From assembly GCF_013408685.1 (NCBI RefSeq), contig NZ_JACBZY010000001.1:2542001-2606000 (forward strand): a stretch of 64,000 nt of DNA, read 5' to 3'. Positions within the stretch are counted from its first letter, which is position 1; each line of letters starts with the position of its first letter. The notes under the pieces were generated by a model. The model searched no databases. It saw nothing but the letters and a program-made list of their open reading frames with translations, and was not told the DNA's origin. Source of the DNA: Schumannella luteola (lineage in GTDB: Bacteria; Actinomycetota; Actinomycetes; Actinomycetales; Microbacteriaceae). Below, in pieces: positions 27,454-35,252 of this stretch. A program made the position numbers and the translations under genes.

Positions 27454-29786
27454 GCACCCGGACCGCTGCGCCGGCGCGCGGCCGGACGCGCACCCGCGAA
27501 CGGCTGCGTCCGCTGTTCGCCGTCACGACCATCCTCATCTTCTGGGCGCTCATCGCGATCGGCGCGGCCGGGTTCTGGCCCGTCTACCGCGACCTGAGCT
27601 TCGTCGTCGCGGCCGGCGGCGCCGTGCTGGTCGGCACGCTGCTGGCGGTCGTCGCCGCCGTGTTCCGCTGGCGGGCCTGGGCGCTCATGCTCGCCGCCTT
27701 CCTCGCCTTCCTCGCGACCGGGGTTCCGCTCGCGGTGCCCTCGCAGGCGGCGCGCGGCGTCGTGCCCACGGTCGAGGGTCTGACCTCGCTCGTGTCGGGC
27801 GTCGCCCTCGGCTGGCGGCAGCTGCTCACCATCACGCTGCCGGTCGGCGACTACCAGGCGCTTCTCGTGCCGGCGTTCGCGTCGATCCTCGTCGCCACCG
27901 TCGTCGGGCTCTCGGTCGGGCTGCGCGCCCGTCACGGCGAGCTCGGCGCGATCCCGCCGGCCGTCGTGCTCGTGCTCGGGATCGCCTTCGGGCCCGAGCG
28001 GGCCGCGTTCGGCGGCGCTCTCGCCGGCGGAGCCCTCGCGATCACGCTGATCTGGTGCGTCTGGCGCCGCGCCGCGCGACGACGCGAGGCCGTGCGCCGA
28101 CTGCTCGGCTCCTCGGCGGCCGCGTCGGAGCGATCGCTCGGCACACGGTCGCTCGCCGCCGCCCTCGCCATCCTGCTGCTCGCCGGCGCCGGATCCGGCG
28201 TCGCCGCCGTGCAGCTCGCGCCCGGCGTGCCGCGTGCGGTGCTGCGCACGGCCGTCGTGCAGCCCGTCGACCCGCGCGACTACGCGAGCCCGCTCGCCGC
28301 CTTCCGCGGCTACCTGAAAGACGGCGCCGACGAGGACACGATGCTGCGCGTCAGCGGCCTCGGCGAAGGCCAGCGCATCCGCATCGCCACCCTCGATGCC
28401 TACGACGGCGTCGTCTACCGCAGCGGAACCGGCAACGCCGACGGCGGCTCGGGCAGCTTCGTCCGCGTGCCGACGAGCCTCGACCGCTCGGGCGACCAGG
28501 GGCAGCCGATCTCCGTCTCCATCCAGGTGGCCGACTATCGCGGAGTCTGGCTCCCCACCGTGGGCGATCTGACCTCCGTCGACTTCTCGGGCTCCGACGC
28601 GGAGGCGCTGCGTGGACGCTTCTACTACGACCGCGTCAGCGGCACCGGCGCCGTCCTCGGCGGTGTCGGCGCGGGCGACAGCTACCGCGTCGACGCGATC
28701 GAGCCGAGCACGCCGACGGCCGTGCAGCTCGCCGCGGCGACGCCCGGATCGGCGCGCGTGCCGGCGGCGAAGTCGGTTCCGGATGCCGTCGGCACCCGGG
28801 TCGAGGAGTACACCGCGGGTCAGTCGACGCCGGGACGTCAGCTGCAGGCCGTGCTCGACGGCCTGCGCCGCGACGGCTACATCAGCCACGGCATCGAGCC
28901 CACCGAGCCCCCCAGTCGCTCGGGTCACTCCGCCGAGCGCATCAGCGACCTGCTGACCTCGCCGCTCATGATCGGCGACGCCGAGCAGTACGCGGTCGCG
29001 GCCTCGCTCATGGCGCGGCAGATCGGCTTCCCGACGCGCGTCGTGGTCGGCTTCGTGCCGTCGGACGAGCATCCCGGCGTCATCCTCGGCTCCGACATCT
29101 CGGCATGGATCGAGGTGAACACGGCCGAGTATGGCTGGGTCTCGCTCGACCCGGTGCCGGAGGTGCGCCCGATCCCGGAGGCGCCGCCGCAGGACCCGAC
29201 GCAGATCTCCCGCCCGCAGACCCCGGTCGAGCCGCCGCCGGACGAGCCGGACCCGCGCACCACGCAGAAGACGCCCGACACCACGCAGCAGCCGGACGCG
29301 CCCGACGACGCCTGGCTGCAGGTGATCCTCGCCGTGCTGCGCATCGCCGGGCCCATCGCCCTGCTGCTCGGCCTGCTCGCCTCGCCTTTCCTCGTGGTGG
29401 TGGCCGCGAAGGCGCGCCGGCGTCGACTGCGACGCCGCGCGCGGAGGCCGCTCGATCGCATCAGCGGCGCCTGGGACGAGTTCCGCGACGCCGCGATCGA
29501 CCGCGGCTTCGCCGACATCCCCGCCGCGACGCGCACCGAGTTCGCGGAATCGGTCGGCCTCGCTCAGTCGCGCACTCTGGCGGCTGTCGCCGACCGTGCC
29601 GTCTTCTCCTCCGACGTGGTCGAGCCGGCCGAGGCGGAGCGGATGTGGCGCGCCCTGCGCGAACTCGACAACTCGCTCGATCGCGGCCTGACGCGATGGC
29701 AGCGCATCCGCGCCCGCATCTCCCTGCGGTCGCTCGGCGGCTACTCTGTGCGGAGGCTGCTGCGAGGCAGGAGGACCCGACGATGA
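27450..29786 (+). CDS. Transglutaminase-fold membrane protein, catalytic residues replaced
   Basis: A 778-residue TgpA-type protein: about six membrane helices in residues 25-260, a large extracytoplasmic part with the transglutaminase core at about 500-570, a Pro-rich stalk, one more membrane helix near 625-650, and a basic cytoplasmic tail. The core aligns with the family, but the position of the nucleophilic Cys (usual GxCExxA) reads GDAEQYA, with Ala at 511. The His of HAWxEV is Ser 551 (SDISAWIEV). Only Asp 567 (SLDPV) remains. It is therefore probably a non-enzymatic binding module. Coupled to its neighbours on both sides by ATGA-type overlaps. Confidence 0.88.
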   Translation: MSTRTAAPARGRTRTRERLRPLFAVTTILIFWALIAIGAAGFWPVYRDLSFVVAAGGAVLVGTLLAVVAAVFRWRAWALMLAAFLAFLATGVPLAVPSQAARGVVPTVEGLTSLVSGVALGWRQLLTITLPVGDYQALLVPAFASILVATVVGLSVGLRARHGELGAIPPAVVLVLGIAFGPERAAFGGALAGGALAITLIWCVWRRAARRREAVRRLLGSSAAASERSLGTRSLAAALAILLLAGAGSGVAAVQLAPGVPRAVLRTAVVQPVDPRDYASPLAAFRGYLKDGADEDTMLRVSGLGEGQRIRIATLDAYDGVVYRSGTGNADGGSGSFVRVPTSLDRSGDQGQPISVSIQVADYRGVWLPTVGDLTSVDFSGSDAEALRGRFYYDRVSGTGAVLGGVGAGDSYRVDAIEPSTPTAVQLAAATPGSARVPAAKSVPDAVGTRVEEYTAGQSTPGRQLQAVLDGLRRDGYISHGIEPTEPPSRSGHSAERISDLLTSPLMIGDAEQYAVAASLMARQIGFPTRVVVGFVPSDEHPGVILGSDISAWIEVNTAEYGWVSLDPVPEVRPIPEAPPQDPTQISRPQTPVEPPPDEPDPRTTQKTPDTTQQPDAPDDAWLQVILAVLRIAGPIALLLGLLASPFLVVVAAKARRRRLRRRARRPLDRISGAWDEFRDAAIDRGFADIPAATRTEFAESVGLAQSRTLAAVADRAVFSSDVVEPAEAERMWRALRELDNSLDRGLTRWQRIRARISLRSLGGYSVRRLLRGRRTRR

Positions 29787-30997
29787 ACTGCCGATTCTGC
29801 GGCAGCGCCCTGCCGTCCGGCGCGCTGTTCTGCGGCGAGTGCGGCCGCCCTGCCGCGGCGAGCCCGACCGGGCAGCCGGTGATCGTCGAGCCCACGCCGG
29901 TGATCGAACGTGCCGAGGTCCAGCCGGCCGCTGTCCAGGAGGCCGCGGTCCAGCCGACCGCGGTCGGAGCCGCTCAGCCCCACGGTGACGTAGCTCGGGA
30001 CGGTGCGGCCGAGGCAGGCGCGTACGAAGCTGCTCACGTGCCTCGCGATGCGGACGCGCCCGGGGCCTTCCACGGGGTGCCGGCGCGCGCTGCACGTCCC
30101 GTGCCGGTGCAGTTGCCAGACGAGTTCCCCGAGTCGGCCGCGTCGGCGGACGCCGGCTACGGACGGCACAGCGGCCCGGTGGCGGCGGAGCGCGTGCCGG
30201 ATCCCGTCGCATCGTCGGAGCCGGCACCGGACGAGCGCCGGCCCGTCGACGCGCCTCCGGCCCTCGTCAGCCCGCTGACGGATTCGGCGATCGACGTGCC
30301 GAGGGCAGACCCGACGCCGGCCCCGGTCGAGGCGCCGGCCGAGCCGCCGCATCGCTCGTCGGGTCGCCGATCCGCCACCGACCCGCTCCCGGCCCCTCCC
30401 GGCGGAGGATCATGGCCGAGCGGGCCGGTGACGCCGCCGCCCGCCGACCCGCCCGCCGTCGCGTCGCCCCCGGCCGTTCCTTCCGCGGCCGTCGGGCCCG
30501 AGGCCGCGCCTCCGCGCGTCGCGCCGGCTCCGAGCGAGCCTCTGCTGCCGGTGCCGGACATCCCGGTGCTGCGACCCCAGGTCGCGCCGGGTCTGCCGCA
30601 GCTTCCCGACGGACAGCGCGAGGTGGCGATCGACCTCGAAGACACCCGCCTGGTGAGCCGTTCGCCGCGCCCGGCGAGCTGGGTTCTGCAGTTCTCGACG
30701 GGGGAGTCGTTCACGGTCAGCGGCAGCGGGCTGATCGGACGCAATCCCTCGGCGCAGCCGGCGGAGTTCATGGATCAGCTCGTCCCGCTCTTCGACGCCG
30801 GCAAGTCGGTGTCGAAGACCCATCTCGAGTTCGGCCAGGACGAGGGCCGCTTCTGGGTGAGTGATCGCTACTCGACGAACGGGTCCGTCATCCGCCCGCC
30901 GGATTCGGAGCCGCGGCGTTGCGAGCCCGGCAGACGCTACCTGGTGTCGCGCGGCACGCGCGTTGACATCGGCGAGCAGTTCTTCGTCGTGAGCTGA
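29783..30997 (+). CDS. Zinc-ribbon and FHA domain protein
   Basis: A 404-residue protein. Residues 1-22 form a double-cysteine zinc ribbon (C3, C6, C17, C20). A 270-residue disordered linker very rich in Pro, Ala and Val follows, and a C-terminal FHA domain spans about 295-404 (SGSGLIGRNP, SVSKTHLEF, YSTNGSVI). The linker contains some Thr and Ser that could be phosphorylated by the cluster kinase, which is inference. ATGA overlap with the transglutaminase-fold gene. It is the second phosphothreonine reader of the cluster and sits next to the FtsK-like motor, reminiscent of FHA components of type VII secretion systems. Confidence 0.88.
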   Translation: MNCRFCGSALPSGALFCGECGRPAAASPTGQPVIVEPTPVIERAEVQPAAVQEAAVQPTAVGAAQPHGDVARDGAAEAGAYEAAHVPRDADAPGAFHGVPARAARPVPVQLPDEFPESAASADAGYGRHSGPVAAERVPDPVASSEPAPDERRPVDAPPALVSPLTDSAIDVPRADPTPAPVEAPAEPPHRSSGRRSATDPLPAPPGGGSWPSGPVTPPPADPPAVASPPAVPSAAVGPEAAPPRVAPAPSEPLLPVPDIPVLRPQVAPGLPQLPDGQREVAIDLEDTRLVSRSPRPASWVLQFSTGESFTVSGSGLIGRNPSAQPAEFMDQLVPLFDAGKSVSKTHLEFGQDEGRFWVSDRYSTNGSVIRPPDSEPRRCEPGRRYLVSRGTRVDIGEQFFVVS

Positions 30998-31084
30998 TCC
31001 CTCCCCAGGGTCGCCGCCGGCCGGTTCTCCCCGATCCGCGCTCGTCCGGCGTCACGGCCGGGTTCGACCGGCTGAACTGGGGGA

Positions 31085-33877
31085 GTGCTTCTGCTTCCTC
31101 ACCCGCGTCGCTTCGATCTCCCGCGGGTCGACGCACCGCCGTCCCGATCCGGTCTGCCGCTCCTCGGCGCGCTCGCGCCCCTGGTGATGGCGGTCGTGCT
31201 CTGGGCCGTGACGCAGTCGATCTTCTCCCTGCTGATCGGGCTGCTGAGCCCGGTGCTGGCTTTCGCCGGACTGCTGGACCGGCGGCTCAGCGCACGCCGA
31301 CAGCGGCGTGACGAGGCGGCTCGCGTGCGGAAGGAGCTCGCCGCACTCGAGCGCCGGCTCTCCGACCATCTGGACGCCGAGCGCGACCGACTCGCCCGGG
31401 CCGCGCGGGGGCCGGCTCGGGTCGGCGCCGGCGCGACGCTCCGGGGCGACGCACTCGAGATGCCGATCGCCCTCGGATCGGCGCAGCTGCCGTCGGCGCT
31501 GGAGTGGCCGACCGACGATCTCGGGCGGCTGCCGGCTGTGCTCGCGGCTGAGGCGCGTGAGGTCATGCGGCGTTCCGACCGCGTTCGCGGCCCGGTCGTC
31601 GTGGATGCGAGGGGCGGGCTCGCCGTGACGATCGAGGGTGACGCGGATGCCGGAGCGACCGGCGCCGCCGTGCGGAGGGCGCTCGCCCTGCGCTGCGCGC
31701 TGGCGCTGCCGGATGACTGGGATCTCCTGGCGCCCGAGGGAGAGGACTGGTGCCGGGGGCTCGCGCGACGGGTGACCACCGCGTCCCCGCCGGAGCAGGG
31801 CGAACCGGTCTCGGGCGGGGAGTGGGTGCTCACCGGGCCGGCGGGCGAGATCCGGATCGGCGTCCCGGAGCGAGCGAGTTCGGCCGCGATGCGCCTCACC
31901 ATCGGCGTCGACGACGCCATGCTGGCAGGCGACGGCGTGACGCATCGGCTGGCGGCGTTCCGACCCCAGCGGGTGAGCCGGGCGCAGGCTGCGCTCGCGA
32001 TCGCCGCCCGGGACCGCGACACATCGCCGGGCGCGACCGCCGGCGAGCTCCCCGCGTCGGTGGACTACGACGAGCTCGCCGGGGTCGTGGGGCGCGCGGG
32101 CGGACTCGCGGCGCCGCTCGGGCTCGCCGTCGATGGGCGCCCCGTGCTCGTCGATCTCGTGGACGACGGTCCGCACGCGATCGTCGGCGGCACCACCGGG
32201 TCGGGCAAGAGCGAGCTGCTCGTCACCTGGGTTCTCGGCATGGCCGCACGAACCCCGCCTTCGCAGCTCTCGCTGCTGCTCGTCGACTTCAAGGGCGGTG
32301 CCGCGTTCGCACCGCTGGAGCAGCTGCCCCACGTCGTCGGTGTGCTGAGCGATCTCGATTCGCAGGCCGCCCGACGAGCCGTCGTGAGCCTGCGCACCGA
32401 ACTGCTGCGCCGCGAGCGGATGCTCGCCGAGCGACGTGCGCGGTCGATCGAGGAGCTCGATCCGGGGTTGATGCCGCGGCTCGTCGTGGTCGTCGACGAA
32501 TTCGCCGCGCTCATCGCGGAGCAGCCCGAGCTCGGCGCGGTCGTGACCGATCTCGCCGCGCGCGGTCGATCGCTCGGCATCCACCTGGTGCTCTGCACCC
32601 AGCGGCCGGCCGGGATCGTGAAGGACGCCGTGCTCGCGAACGCGACGCTGCGGGTGAGTCTGCGGGTGAACAACCGCCACGACAGCAGCTCGGTGATCGG
32701 CAGCGACGCCGCGGCCGAGCTGCCGAGCCTGCCGCGCGGGCGCGGCGTGCTGGCGGTCGAGGGCCGGCCGGTGCCGATGCAGGTCGCCCGCGCGACGGAG
32801 TCCGACATCGCCGCGGTTTCCGAGAACTGGCGCGGAGCGCCGACCGCCGCCGCCTTCTGGACCCCGGGGCTGCCGAAGCTGGTCACGCGAGCCGACCTGG
32901 TGAGCCTCCCGGCTCCGCCCGCCCCTGGGCTCGTCTTCGGGCTCGTCGATCTCCCGGAGCAGCAGAGGATCGGCGCGGCCGTCTACGACCCGGCGGTCGA
33001 CGGCCATCTGCTCGTCATCGGCGGGCGCGGCGCGGGCACGACGACGACGCTCGCGGCGATCGCGGAAGCCGCCGGAGCTGCCGCGCTCGTCGGATCGAGC
33101 TGCCTTCCGGACGCGTGGGCGCTCATCCAGCGCGTCGCCGATCTCCCGAGCGCGCCGTCGAAGCACGCAGCCGGGCCGCTCCTGCTCGTCGACGACGTCG
33201 ACCGACTGCTCGACGAAGCCGGCGACGAGGCCCGGGTCGACCTCGCCGCGCTCCTCGTGCGGGCCGCACGCTCGCTCGAGGTCGGCGGGGGCGCCCTCGT
33301 GCTGGGCGCCTCCCGTCCGCTCGGCGGCGTCTCGACGCTGAACTCGGCGATCGACCGGCGCCTGCTCCTCGCGCTCCCGTCGCGCGAGGACCACGTGATG
33401 GCGGGCGGAGACGGTCGGGACTGGTCGGTCCGACGTCGACCCGGATCCGGCATCTGGGGCGGCGCTGAGATCCAGGTCGCGACGGCTCCCGCCCCGCCCG
33501 CCCACGAGATCGAGGTCGCGCGCGTGGCACTCGACCCGACGCAGACCCTCGCGATCGCCACGGGTCGAGTCGGCGTCGTGCGCGAAGGGCTTCGGCACGC
33601 CGGGACGACCACGCTGACCCTCGACGATGTCGACCGTCAGGGCGGCGCTCTGCCGCTCGGGATCCCCGTCATCGGCGACATCGACGACTGGCTCGCCGAC
33701 TTCGGCGCGCTCGATCGCGCACGTCGCAGCGGCCGCCTGCTCGTCCACGCGGCATCCCCGGCCGACGTCCGCGCCCTCACCCGCATCCGTCGACCGCTGC
33801 CGCCGCTCGACCCGCGCCGCGACGAGGCCTGGTGCATCGACGGCCGAGAGGTGACCAGGGTGACGACGCCGTGGTGA
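31085..33877 (+). CDS. EccC/EssC-like FtsK/SpoIIIE ATPase
   Basis: A 930-residue membrane ATPase. Two N-terminal helices (about 22-62) precede a charged coiled segment and an EccC-like domain. ATPase domain 1 has intact Walker A GGTTGSGKSE (from residue 368), Walker B LLVDFKGG, and the family phrase LPHVVGVLSDLDS. Domain 2 keeps LLLVDDVDR, but its P-loop reads GGRGAGTTTT (646-655) with Thr instead of Lys, so it is degenerate. This matches type VII secretion motors more than chromosome-translocating FtsK (no gamma domain). No WXG100 or EccB/D/E genes are nearby. GTG 31085 has no spaced ribosome-binding site. GGGGGAG is correctly spaced only for the CTG at 31091. Confidence 0.88.
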   Translation: MLLLPHPRRFDLPRVDAPPSRSGLPLLGALAPLVMAVVLWAVTQSIFSLLIGLLSPVLAFAGLLDRRLSARRQRRDEAARVRKELAALERRLSDHLDAERDRLARAARGPARVGAGATLRGDALEMPIALGSAQLPSALEWPTDDLGRLPAVLAAEAREVMRRSDRVRGPVVVDARGGLAVTIEGDADAGATGAAVRRALALRCALALPDDWDLLAPEGEDWCRGLARRVTTASPPEQGEPVSGGEWVLTGPAGEIRIGVPERASSAAMRLTIGVDDAMLAGDGVTHRLAAFRPQRVSRAQAALAIAARDRDTSPGATAGELPASVDYDELAGVVGRAGGLAAPLGLAVDGRPVLVDLVDDGPHAIVGGTTGSGKSELLVTWVLGMAARTPPSQLSLLLVDFKGGAAFAPLEQLPHVVGVLSDLDSQAARRAVVSLRTELLRRERMLAERRARSIEELDPGLMPRLVVVVDEFAALIAEQPELGAVVTDLAARGRSLGIHLVLCTQRPAGIVKDAVLANATLRVSLRVNNRHDSSSVIGSDAAAELPSLPRGRGVLAVEGRPVPMQVARATESDIAAVSENWRGAPTAAAFWTPGLPKLVTRADLVSLPAPPAPGLVFGLVDLPEQQRIGAAVYDPAVDGHLLVIGGRGAGTTTTLAAIAEAAGAAALVGSSCLPDAWALIQRVADLPSAPSKHAAGPLLLVDDVDRLLDEAGDEARVDLAALLVRAARSLEVGGGALVLGASRPLGGVSTLNSAIDRRLLLALPSREDHVMAGGDGRDWSVRRRPGSGIWGGAEIQVATAPAPPAHEIEVARVALDPTQTLAIATGRVGVVREGLRHAGTTTLTLDDVDRQGGALPLGIPVIGDIDDWLADFGALDRARRSGRLLVHAASPADVRALTRIRRPLPPLDPRRDEAWCIDGREVTRVTTPW

Positions 33878-33895
33878 GCGCGCACGCAACCGATC

Positions 33896-33914
33896 GACCC
33901 CGTCTTCGGGGGTC
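33896..33914 (+). terminator. Candidate terminator after the EssC-like gene
   Basis: GACCCCG pairs with CGGGGGTC around a TCTT loop, with one extra G. It lies 19 bp after the stop codon. There is no T-tract. Confidence 0.5.
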
Positions 33915-33938
33915 AGCGCGCGCGATCGCGTGAAATCT

Positions 33939-33951
33939 ATGTTTCGAAACA
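33939..33951. promoter_or_regulatory. Palindromic operator-like motif upstream of potD
   Basis: TGTTTCGAAACA (33940-33951) is a perfect 12-bp palindrome about 93 bp before the potD start. A related GGAACATG lies 14 bp downstream. The same core occurs upstream of yceI. A possible -10 (CACTAT, 33996-34001) follows. The binding protein is unknown. Confidence 0.45.
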
Positions 33952-34043
33952 GCGCGATCCGCGGAACATGCCTAGGCGGGAATGCGGGCTTGTGTCACTA
34001 TCGACCCACGGCCGCCGGGCCGTGTCACGACGAGGAGACCCCG

Positions 34044-35252
34044 ATGCCCCGACCCCTTCCCGCCGACCCGGTCATCCGCCAGCTGGTCCAGCAGGCGCGA
34101 CGCACCCAGTTCAGCCGCCGGCAGGTCTTCGCCGGCGCGGGCATCGGAGCGGGGGCTCTCGCTCTCGCGGCCTGCTCGACGCCGGCCGCCGAACTGAAGC
34201 CGGCGAAGGACGACTCGGCGTCGGACAAGACCATGGTCTGGGCGAACTGGCCCGATTACCTCGACGTCGACGACGCGAAGAAGCACCCCACCCTCGAGAA
34301 GTTCGCGCAGCAGACCGGCATCAAGGTCGACTACCGCGAAGACGTCGACGACAACAACAGCTACTTCGCCAAGGTGCGCGACCAGCTGCTCAAGGGCGCC
34401 GACATCGGCGCCGACACCGTGTGCCTCACCGAGTGGATGGTCGCCCGCCTCGTACGCGCCGGCTACGTGCAGGAGCTCGACAAGGCGAACATCCCCAACG
34501 CGAAGAATCTCGTCTCGACGCTCGCGAGCCCCGACTTCGACCCCGACCGCTCGCGCTCGCTGCCGTGGCAGGGCGGCTTCGCCGGCATCGCCTGGAACAC
34601 CGAGCAGGTCGGCGAGCTGAAGCAGGTCTCCGATCTCTGGAAGCCCGAGCTCGCCGGCCGCGTCGGCGTGCTCTCCGAGATGCGCGACACGATCGGCCTC
34701 ATCCTGCTCGAGCAGGGCGTCGACATCAGCGGCGACAAGTGGGGCGCCGACGAGTTCGGCAAGGCGATGGACGAGTTCAAGAAGCAGCTCTCGAACAAGC
34801 AGATCCGCAACGTCAAGGGCAACTCGTACACCGAGGACCTCGCCAACGGCGACACGCTCGCGGCCATCTGCTGGTCGGGCGACATCACCCTGCTCAACGG
34901 CGAGATCGGCTACGAGAAGTTCAAGTTCGTCGTCCCCGAGACCGGGGGCACGATCTGGAACGACACCTTCGTCGTGCCGATGGGTGCGACGCACAAGGCG
35001 AACGCCGAGAAGCTCATGAACTACTACTACGAGCCAGAGGTCGCCGCCGAGGTCGCCGCCTACGTCAACTACGTCACCCCGGTCGAGGGAGCCGCCGCGG
35101 CGGCTGCCGCGATCGACCCGCAGCTCGCCGAGAACCAGCTCATCTTCCCGAACGCCGAGACGCTCAAGACCGTGCACACCTTCCGCACGTTGTCGGCCGA
35201 AGAGGACCAGGCCTTCACGCAGGAGTTCCAGCGCGCCCTGCTCGGCGCCTGA
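34044..35252 (+). CDS. potD: Spermidine/putrescine-type ABC transporter substrate-binding lipoprotein
   Basis: A 402-residue exported binding protein. The N-terminal SRRQVFAGAG resembles a twin-arginine signal and ends in a lipobox (LALAAC), so it is probably a Tat-dependent lipoprotein. The mature part begins TMVWANWPDYLD, typical of PotD/PotF proteins, and carries LTEWMVARLVRAGYVQ and AAICWSGDITLL segments of the family. The ATG at 34044 has GAGGAG upstream. The frame extends 38 codons further but lacks support. First gene of potDABC. Polyamine specificity is inferred from family resemblance. Confidence 0.9.
   Translation: MPRPLPADPVIRQLVQQARRTQFSRRQVFAGAGIGAGALALAACSTPAAELKPAKDDSASDKTMVWANWPDYLDVDDAKKHPTLEKFAQQTGIKVDYREDVDDNNSYFAKVRDQLLKGADIGADTVCLTEWMVARLVRAGYVQELDKANIPNAKNLVSTLASPDFDPDRSRSLPWQGGFAGIAWNTEQVGELKQVSDLWKPELAGRVGVLSEMRDTIGLILLEQGVDISGDKWGADEFGKAMDEFKKQLSNKQIRNVKGNSYTEDLANGDTLAAICWSGDITLLNGEIGYEKFKFVVPETGGTIWNDTFVVPMGATHKANAEKLMNYYYEPEVAAEVAAYVNYVTPVEGAAAAAAAIDPQLAENQLIFPNAETLKTVHTFRTLSAEEDQAFTQEFQRALLGA

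Noticed and set aside
27108-30227. Minus-strand open frame of about 1040 codons opposite the DUF58, transglutaminase-fold and FHA genes
   Set aside because: Arg/Gly/Ala-biased shadow. The plus-strand genes are joined by 4-bp overlaps and have clear domains.
33878-34043. tRNA gene in the gap between the EssC-like gene and potD
   Set aside because: No TPsiC-arm consensus or acceptor pairing is visible. The gap holds a terminator-like hairpin and an operator-like palindrome instead.
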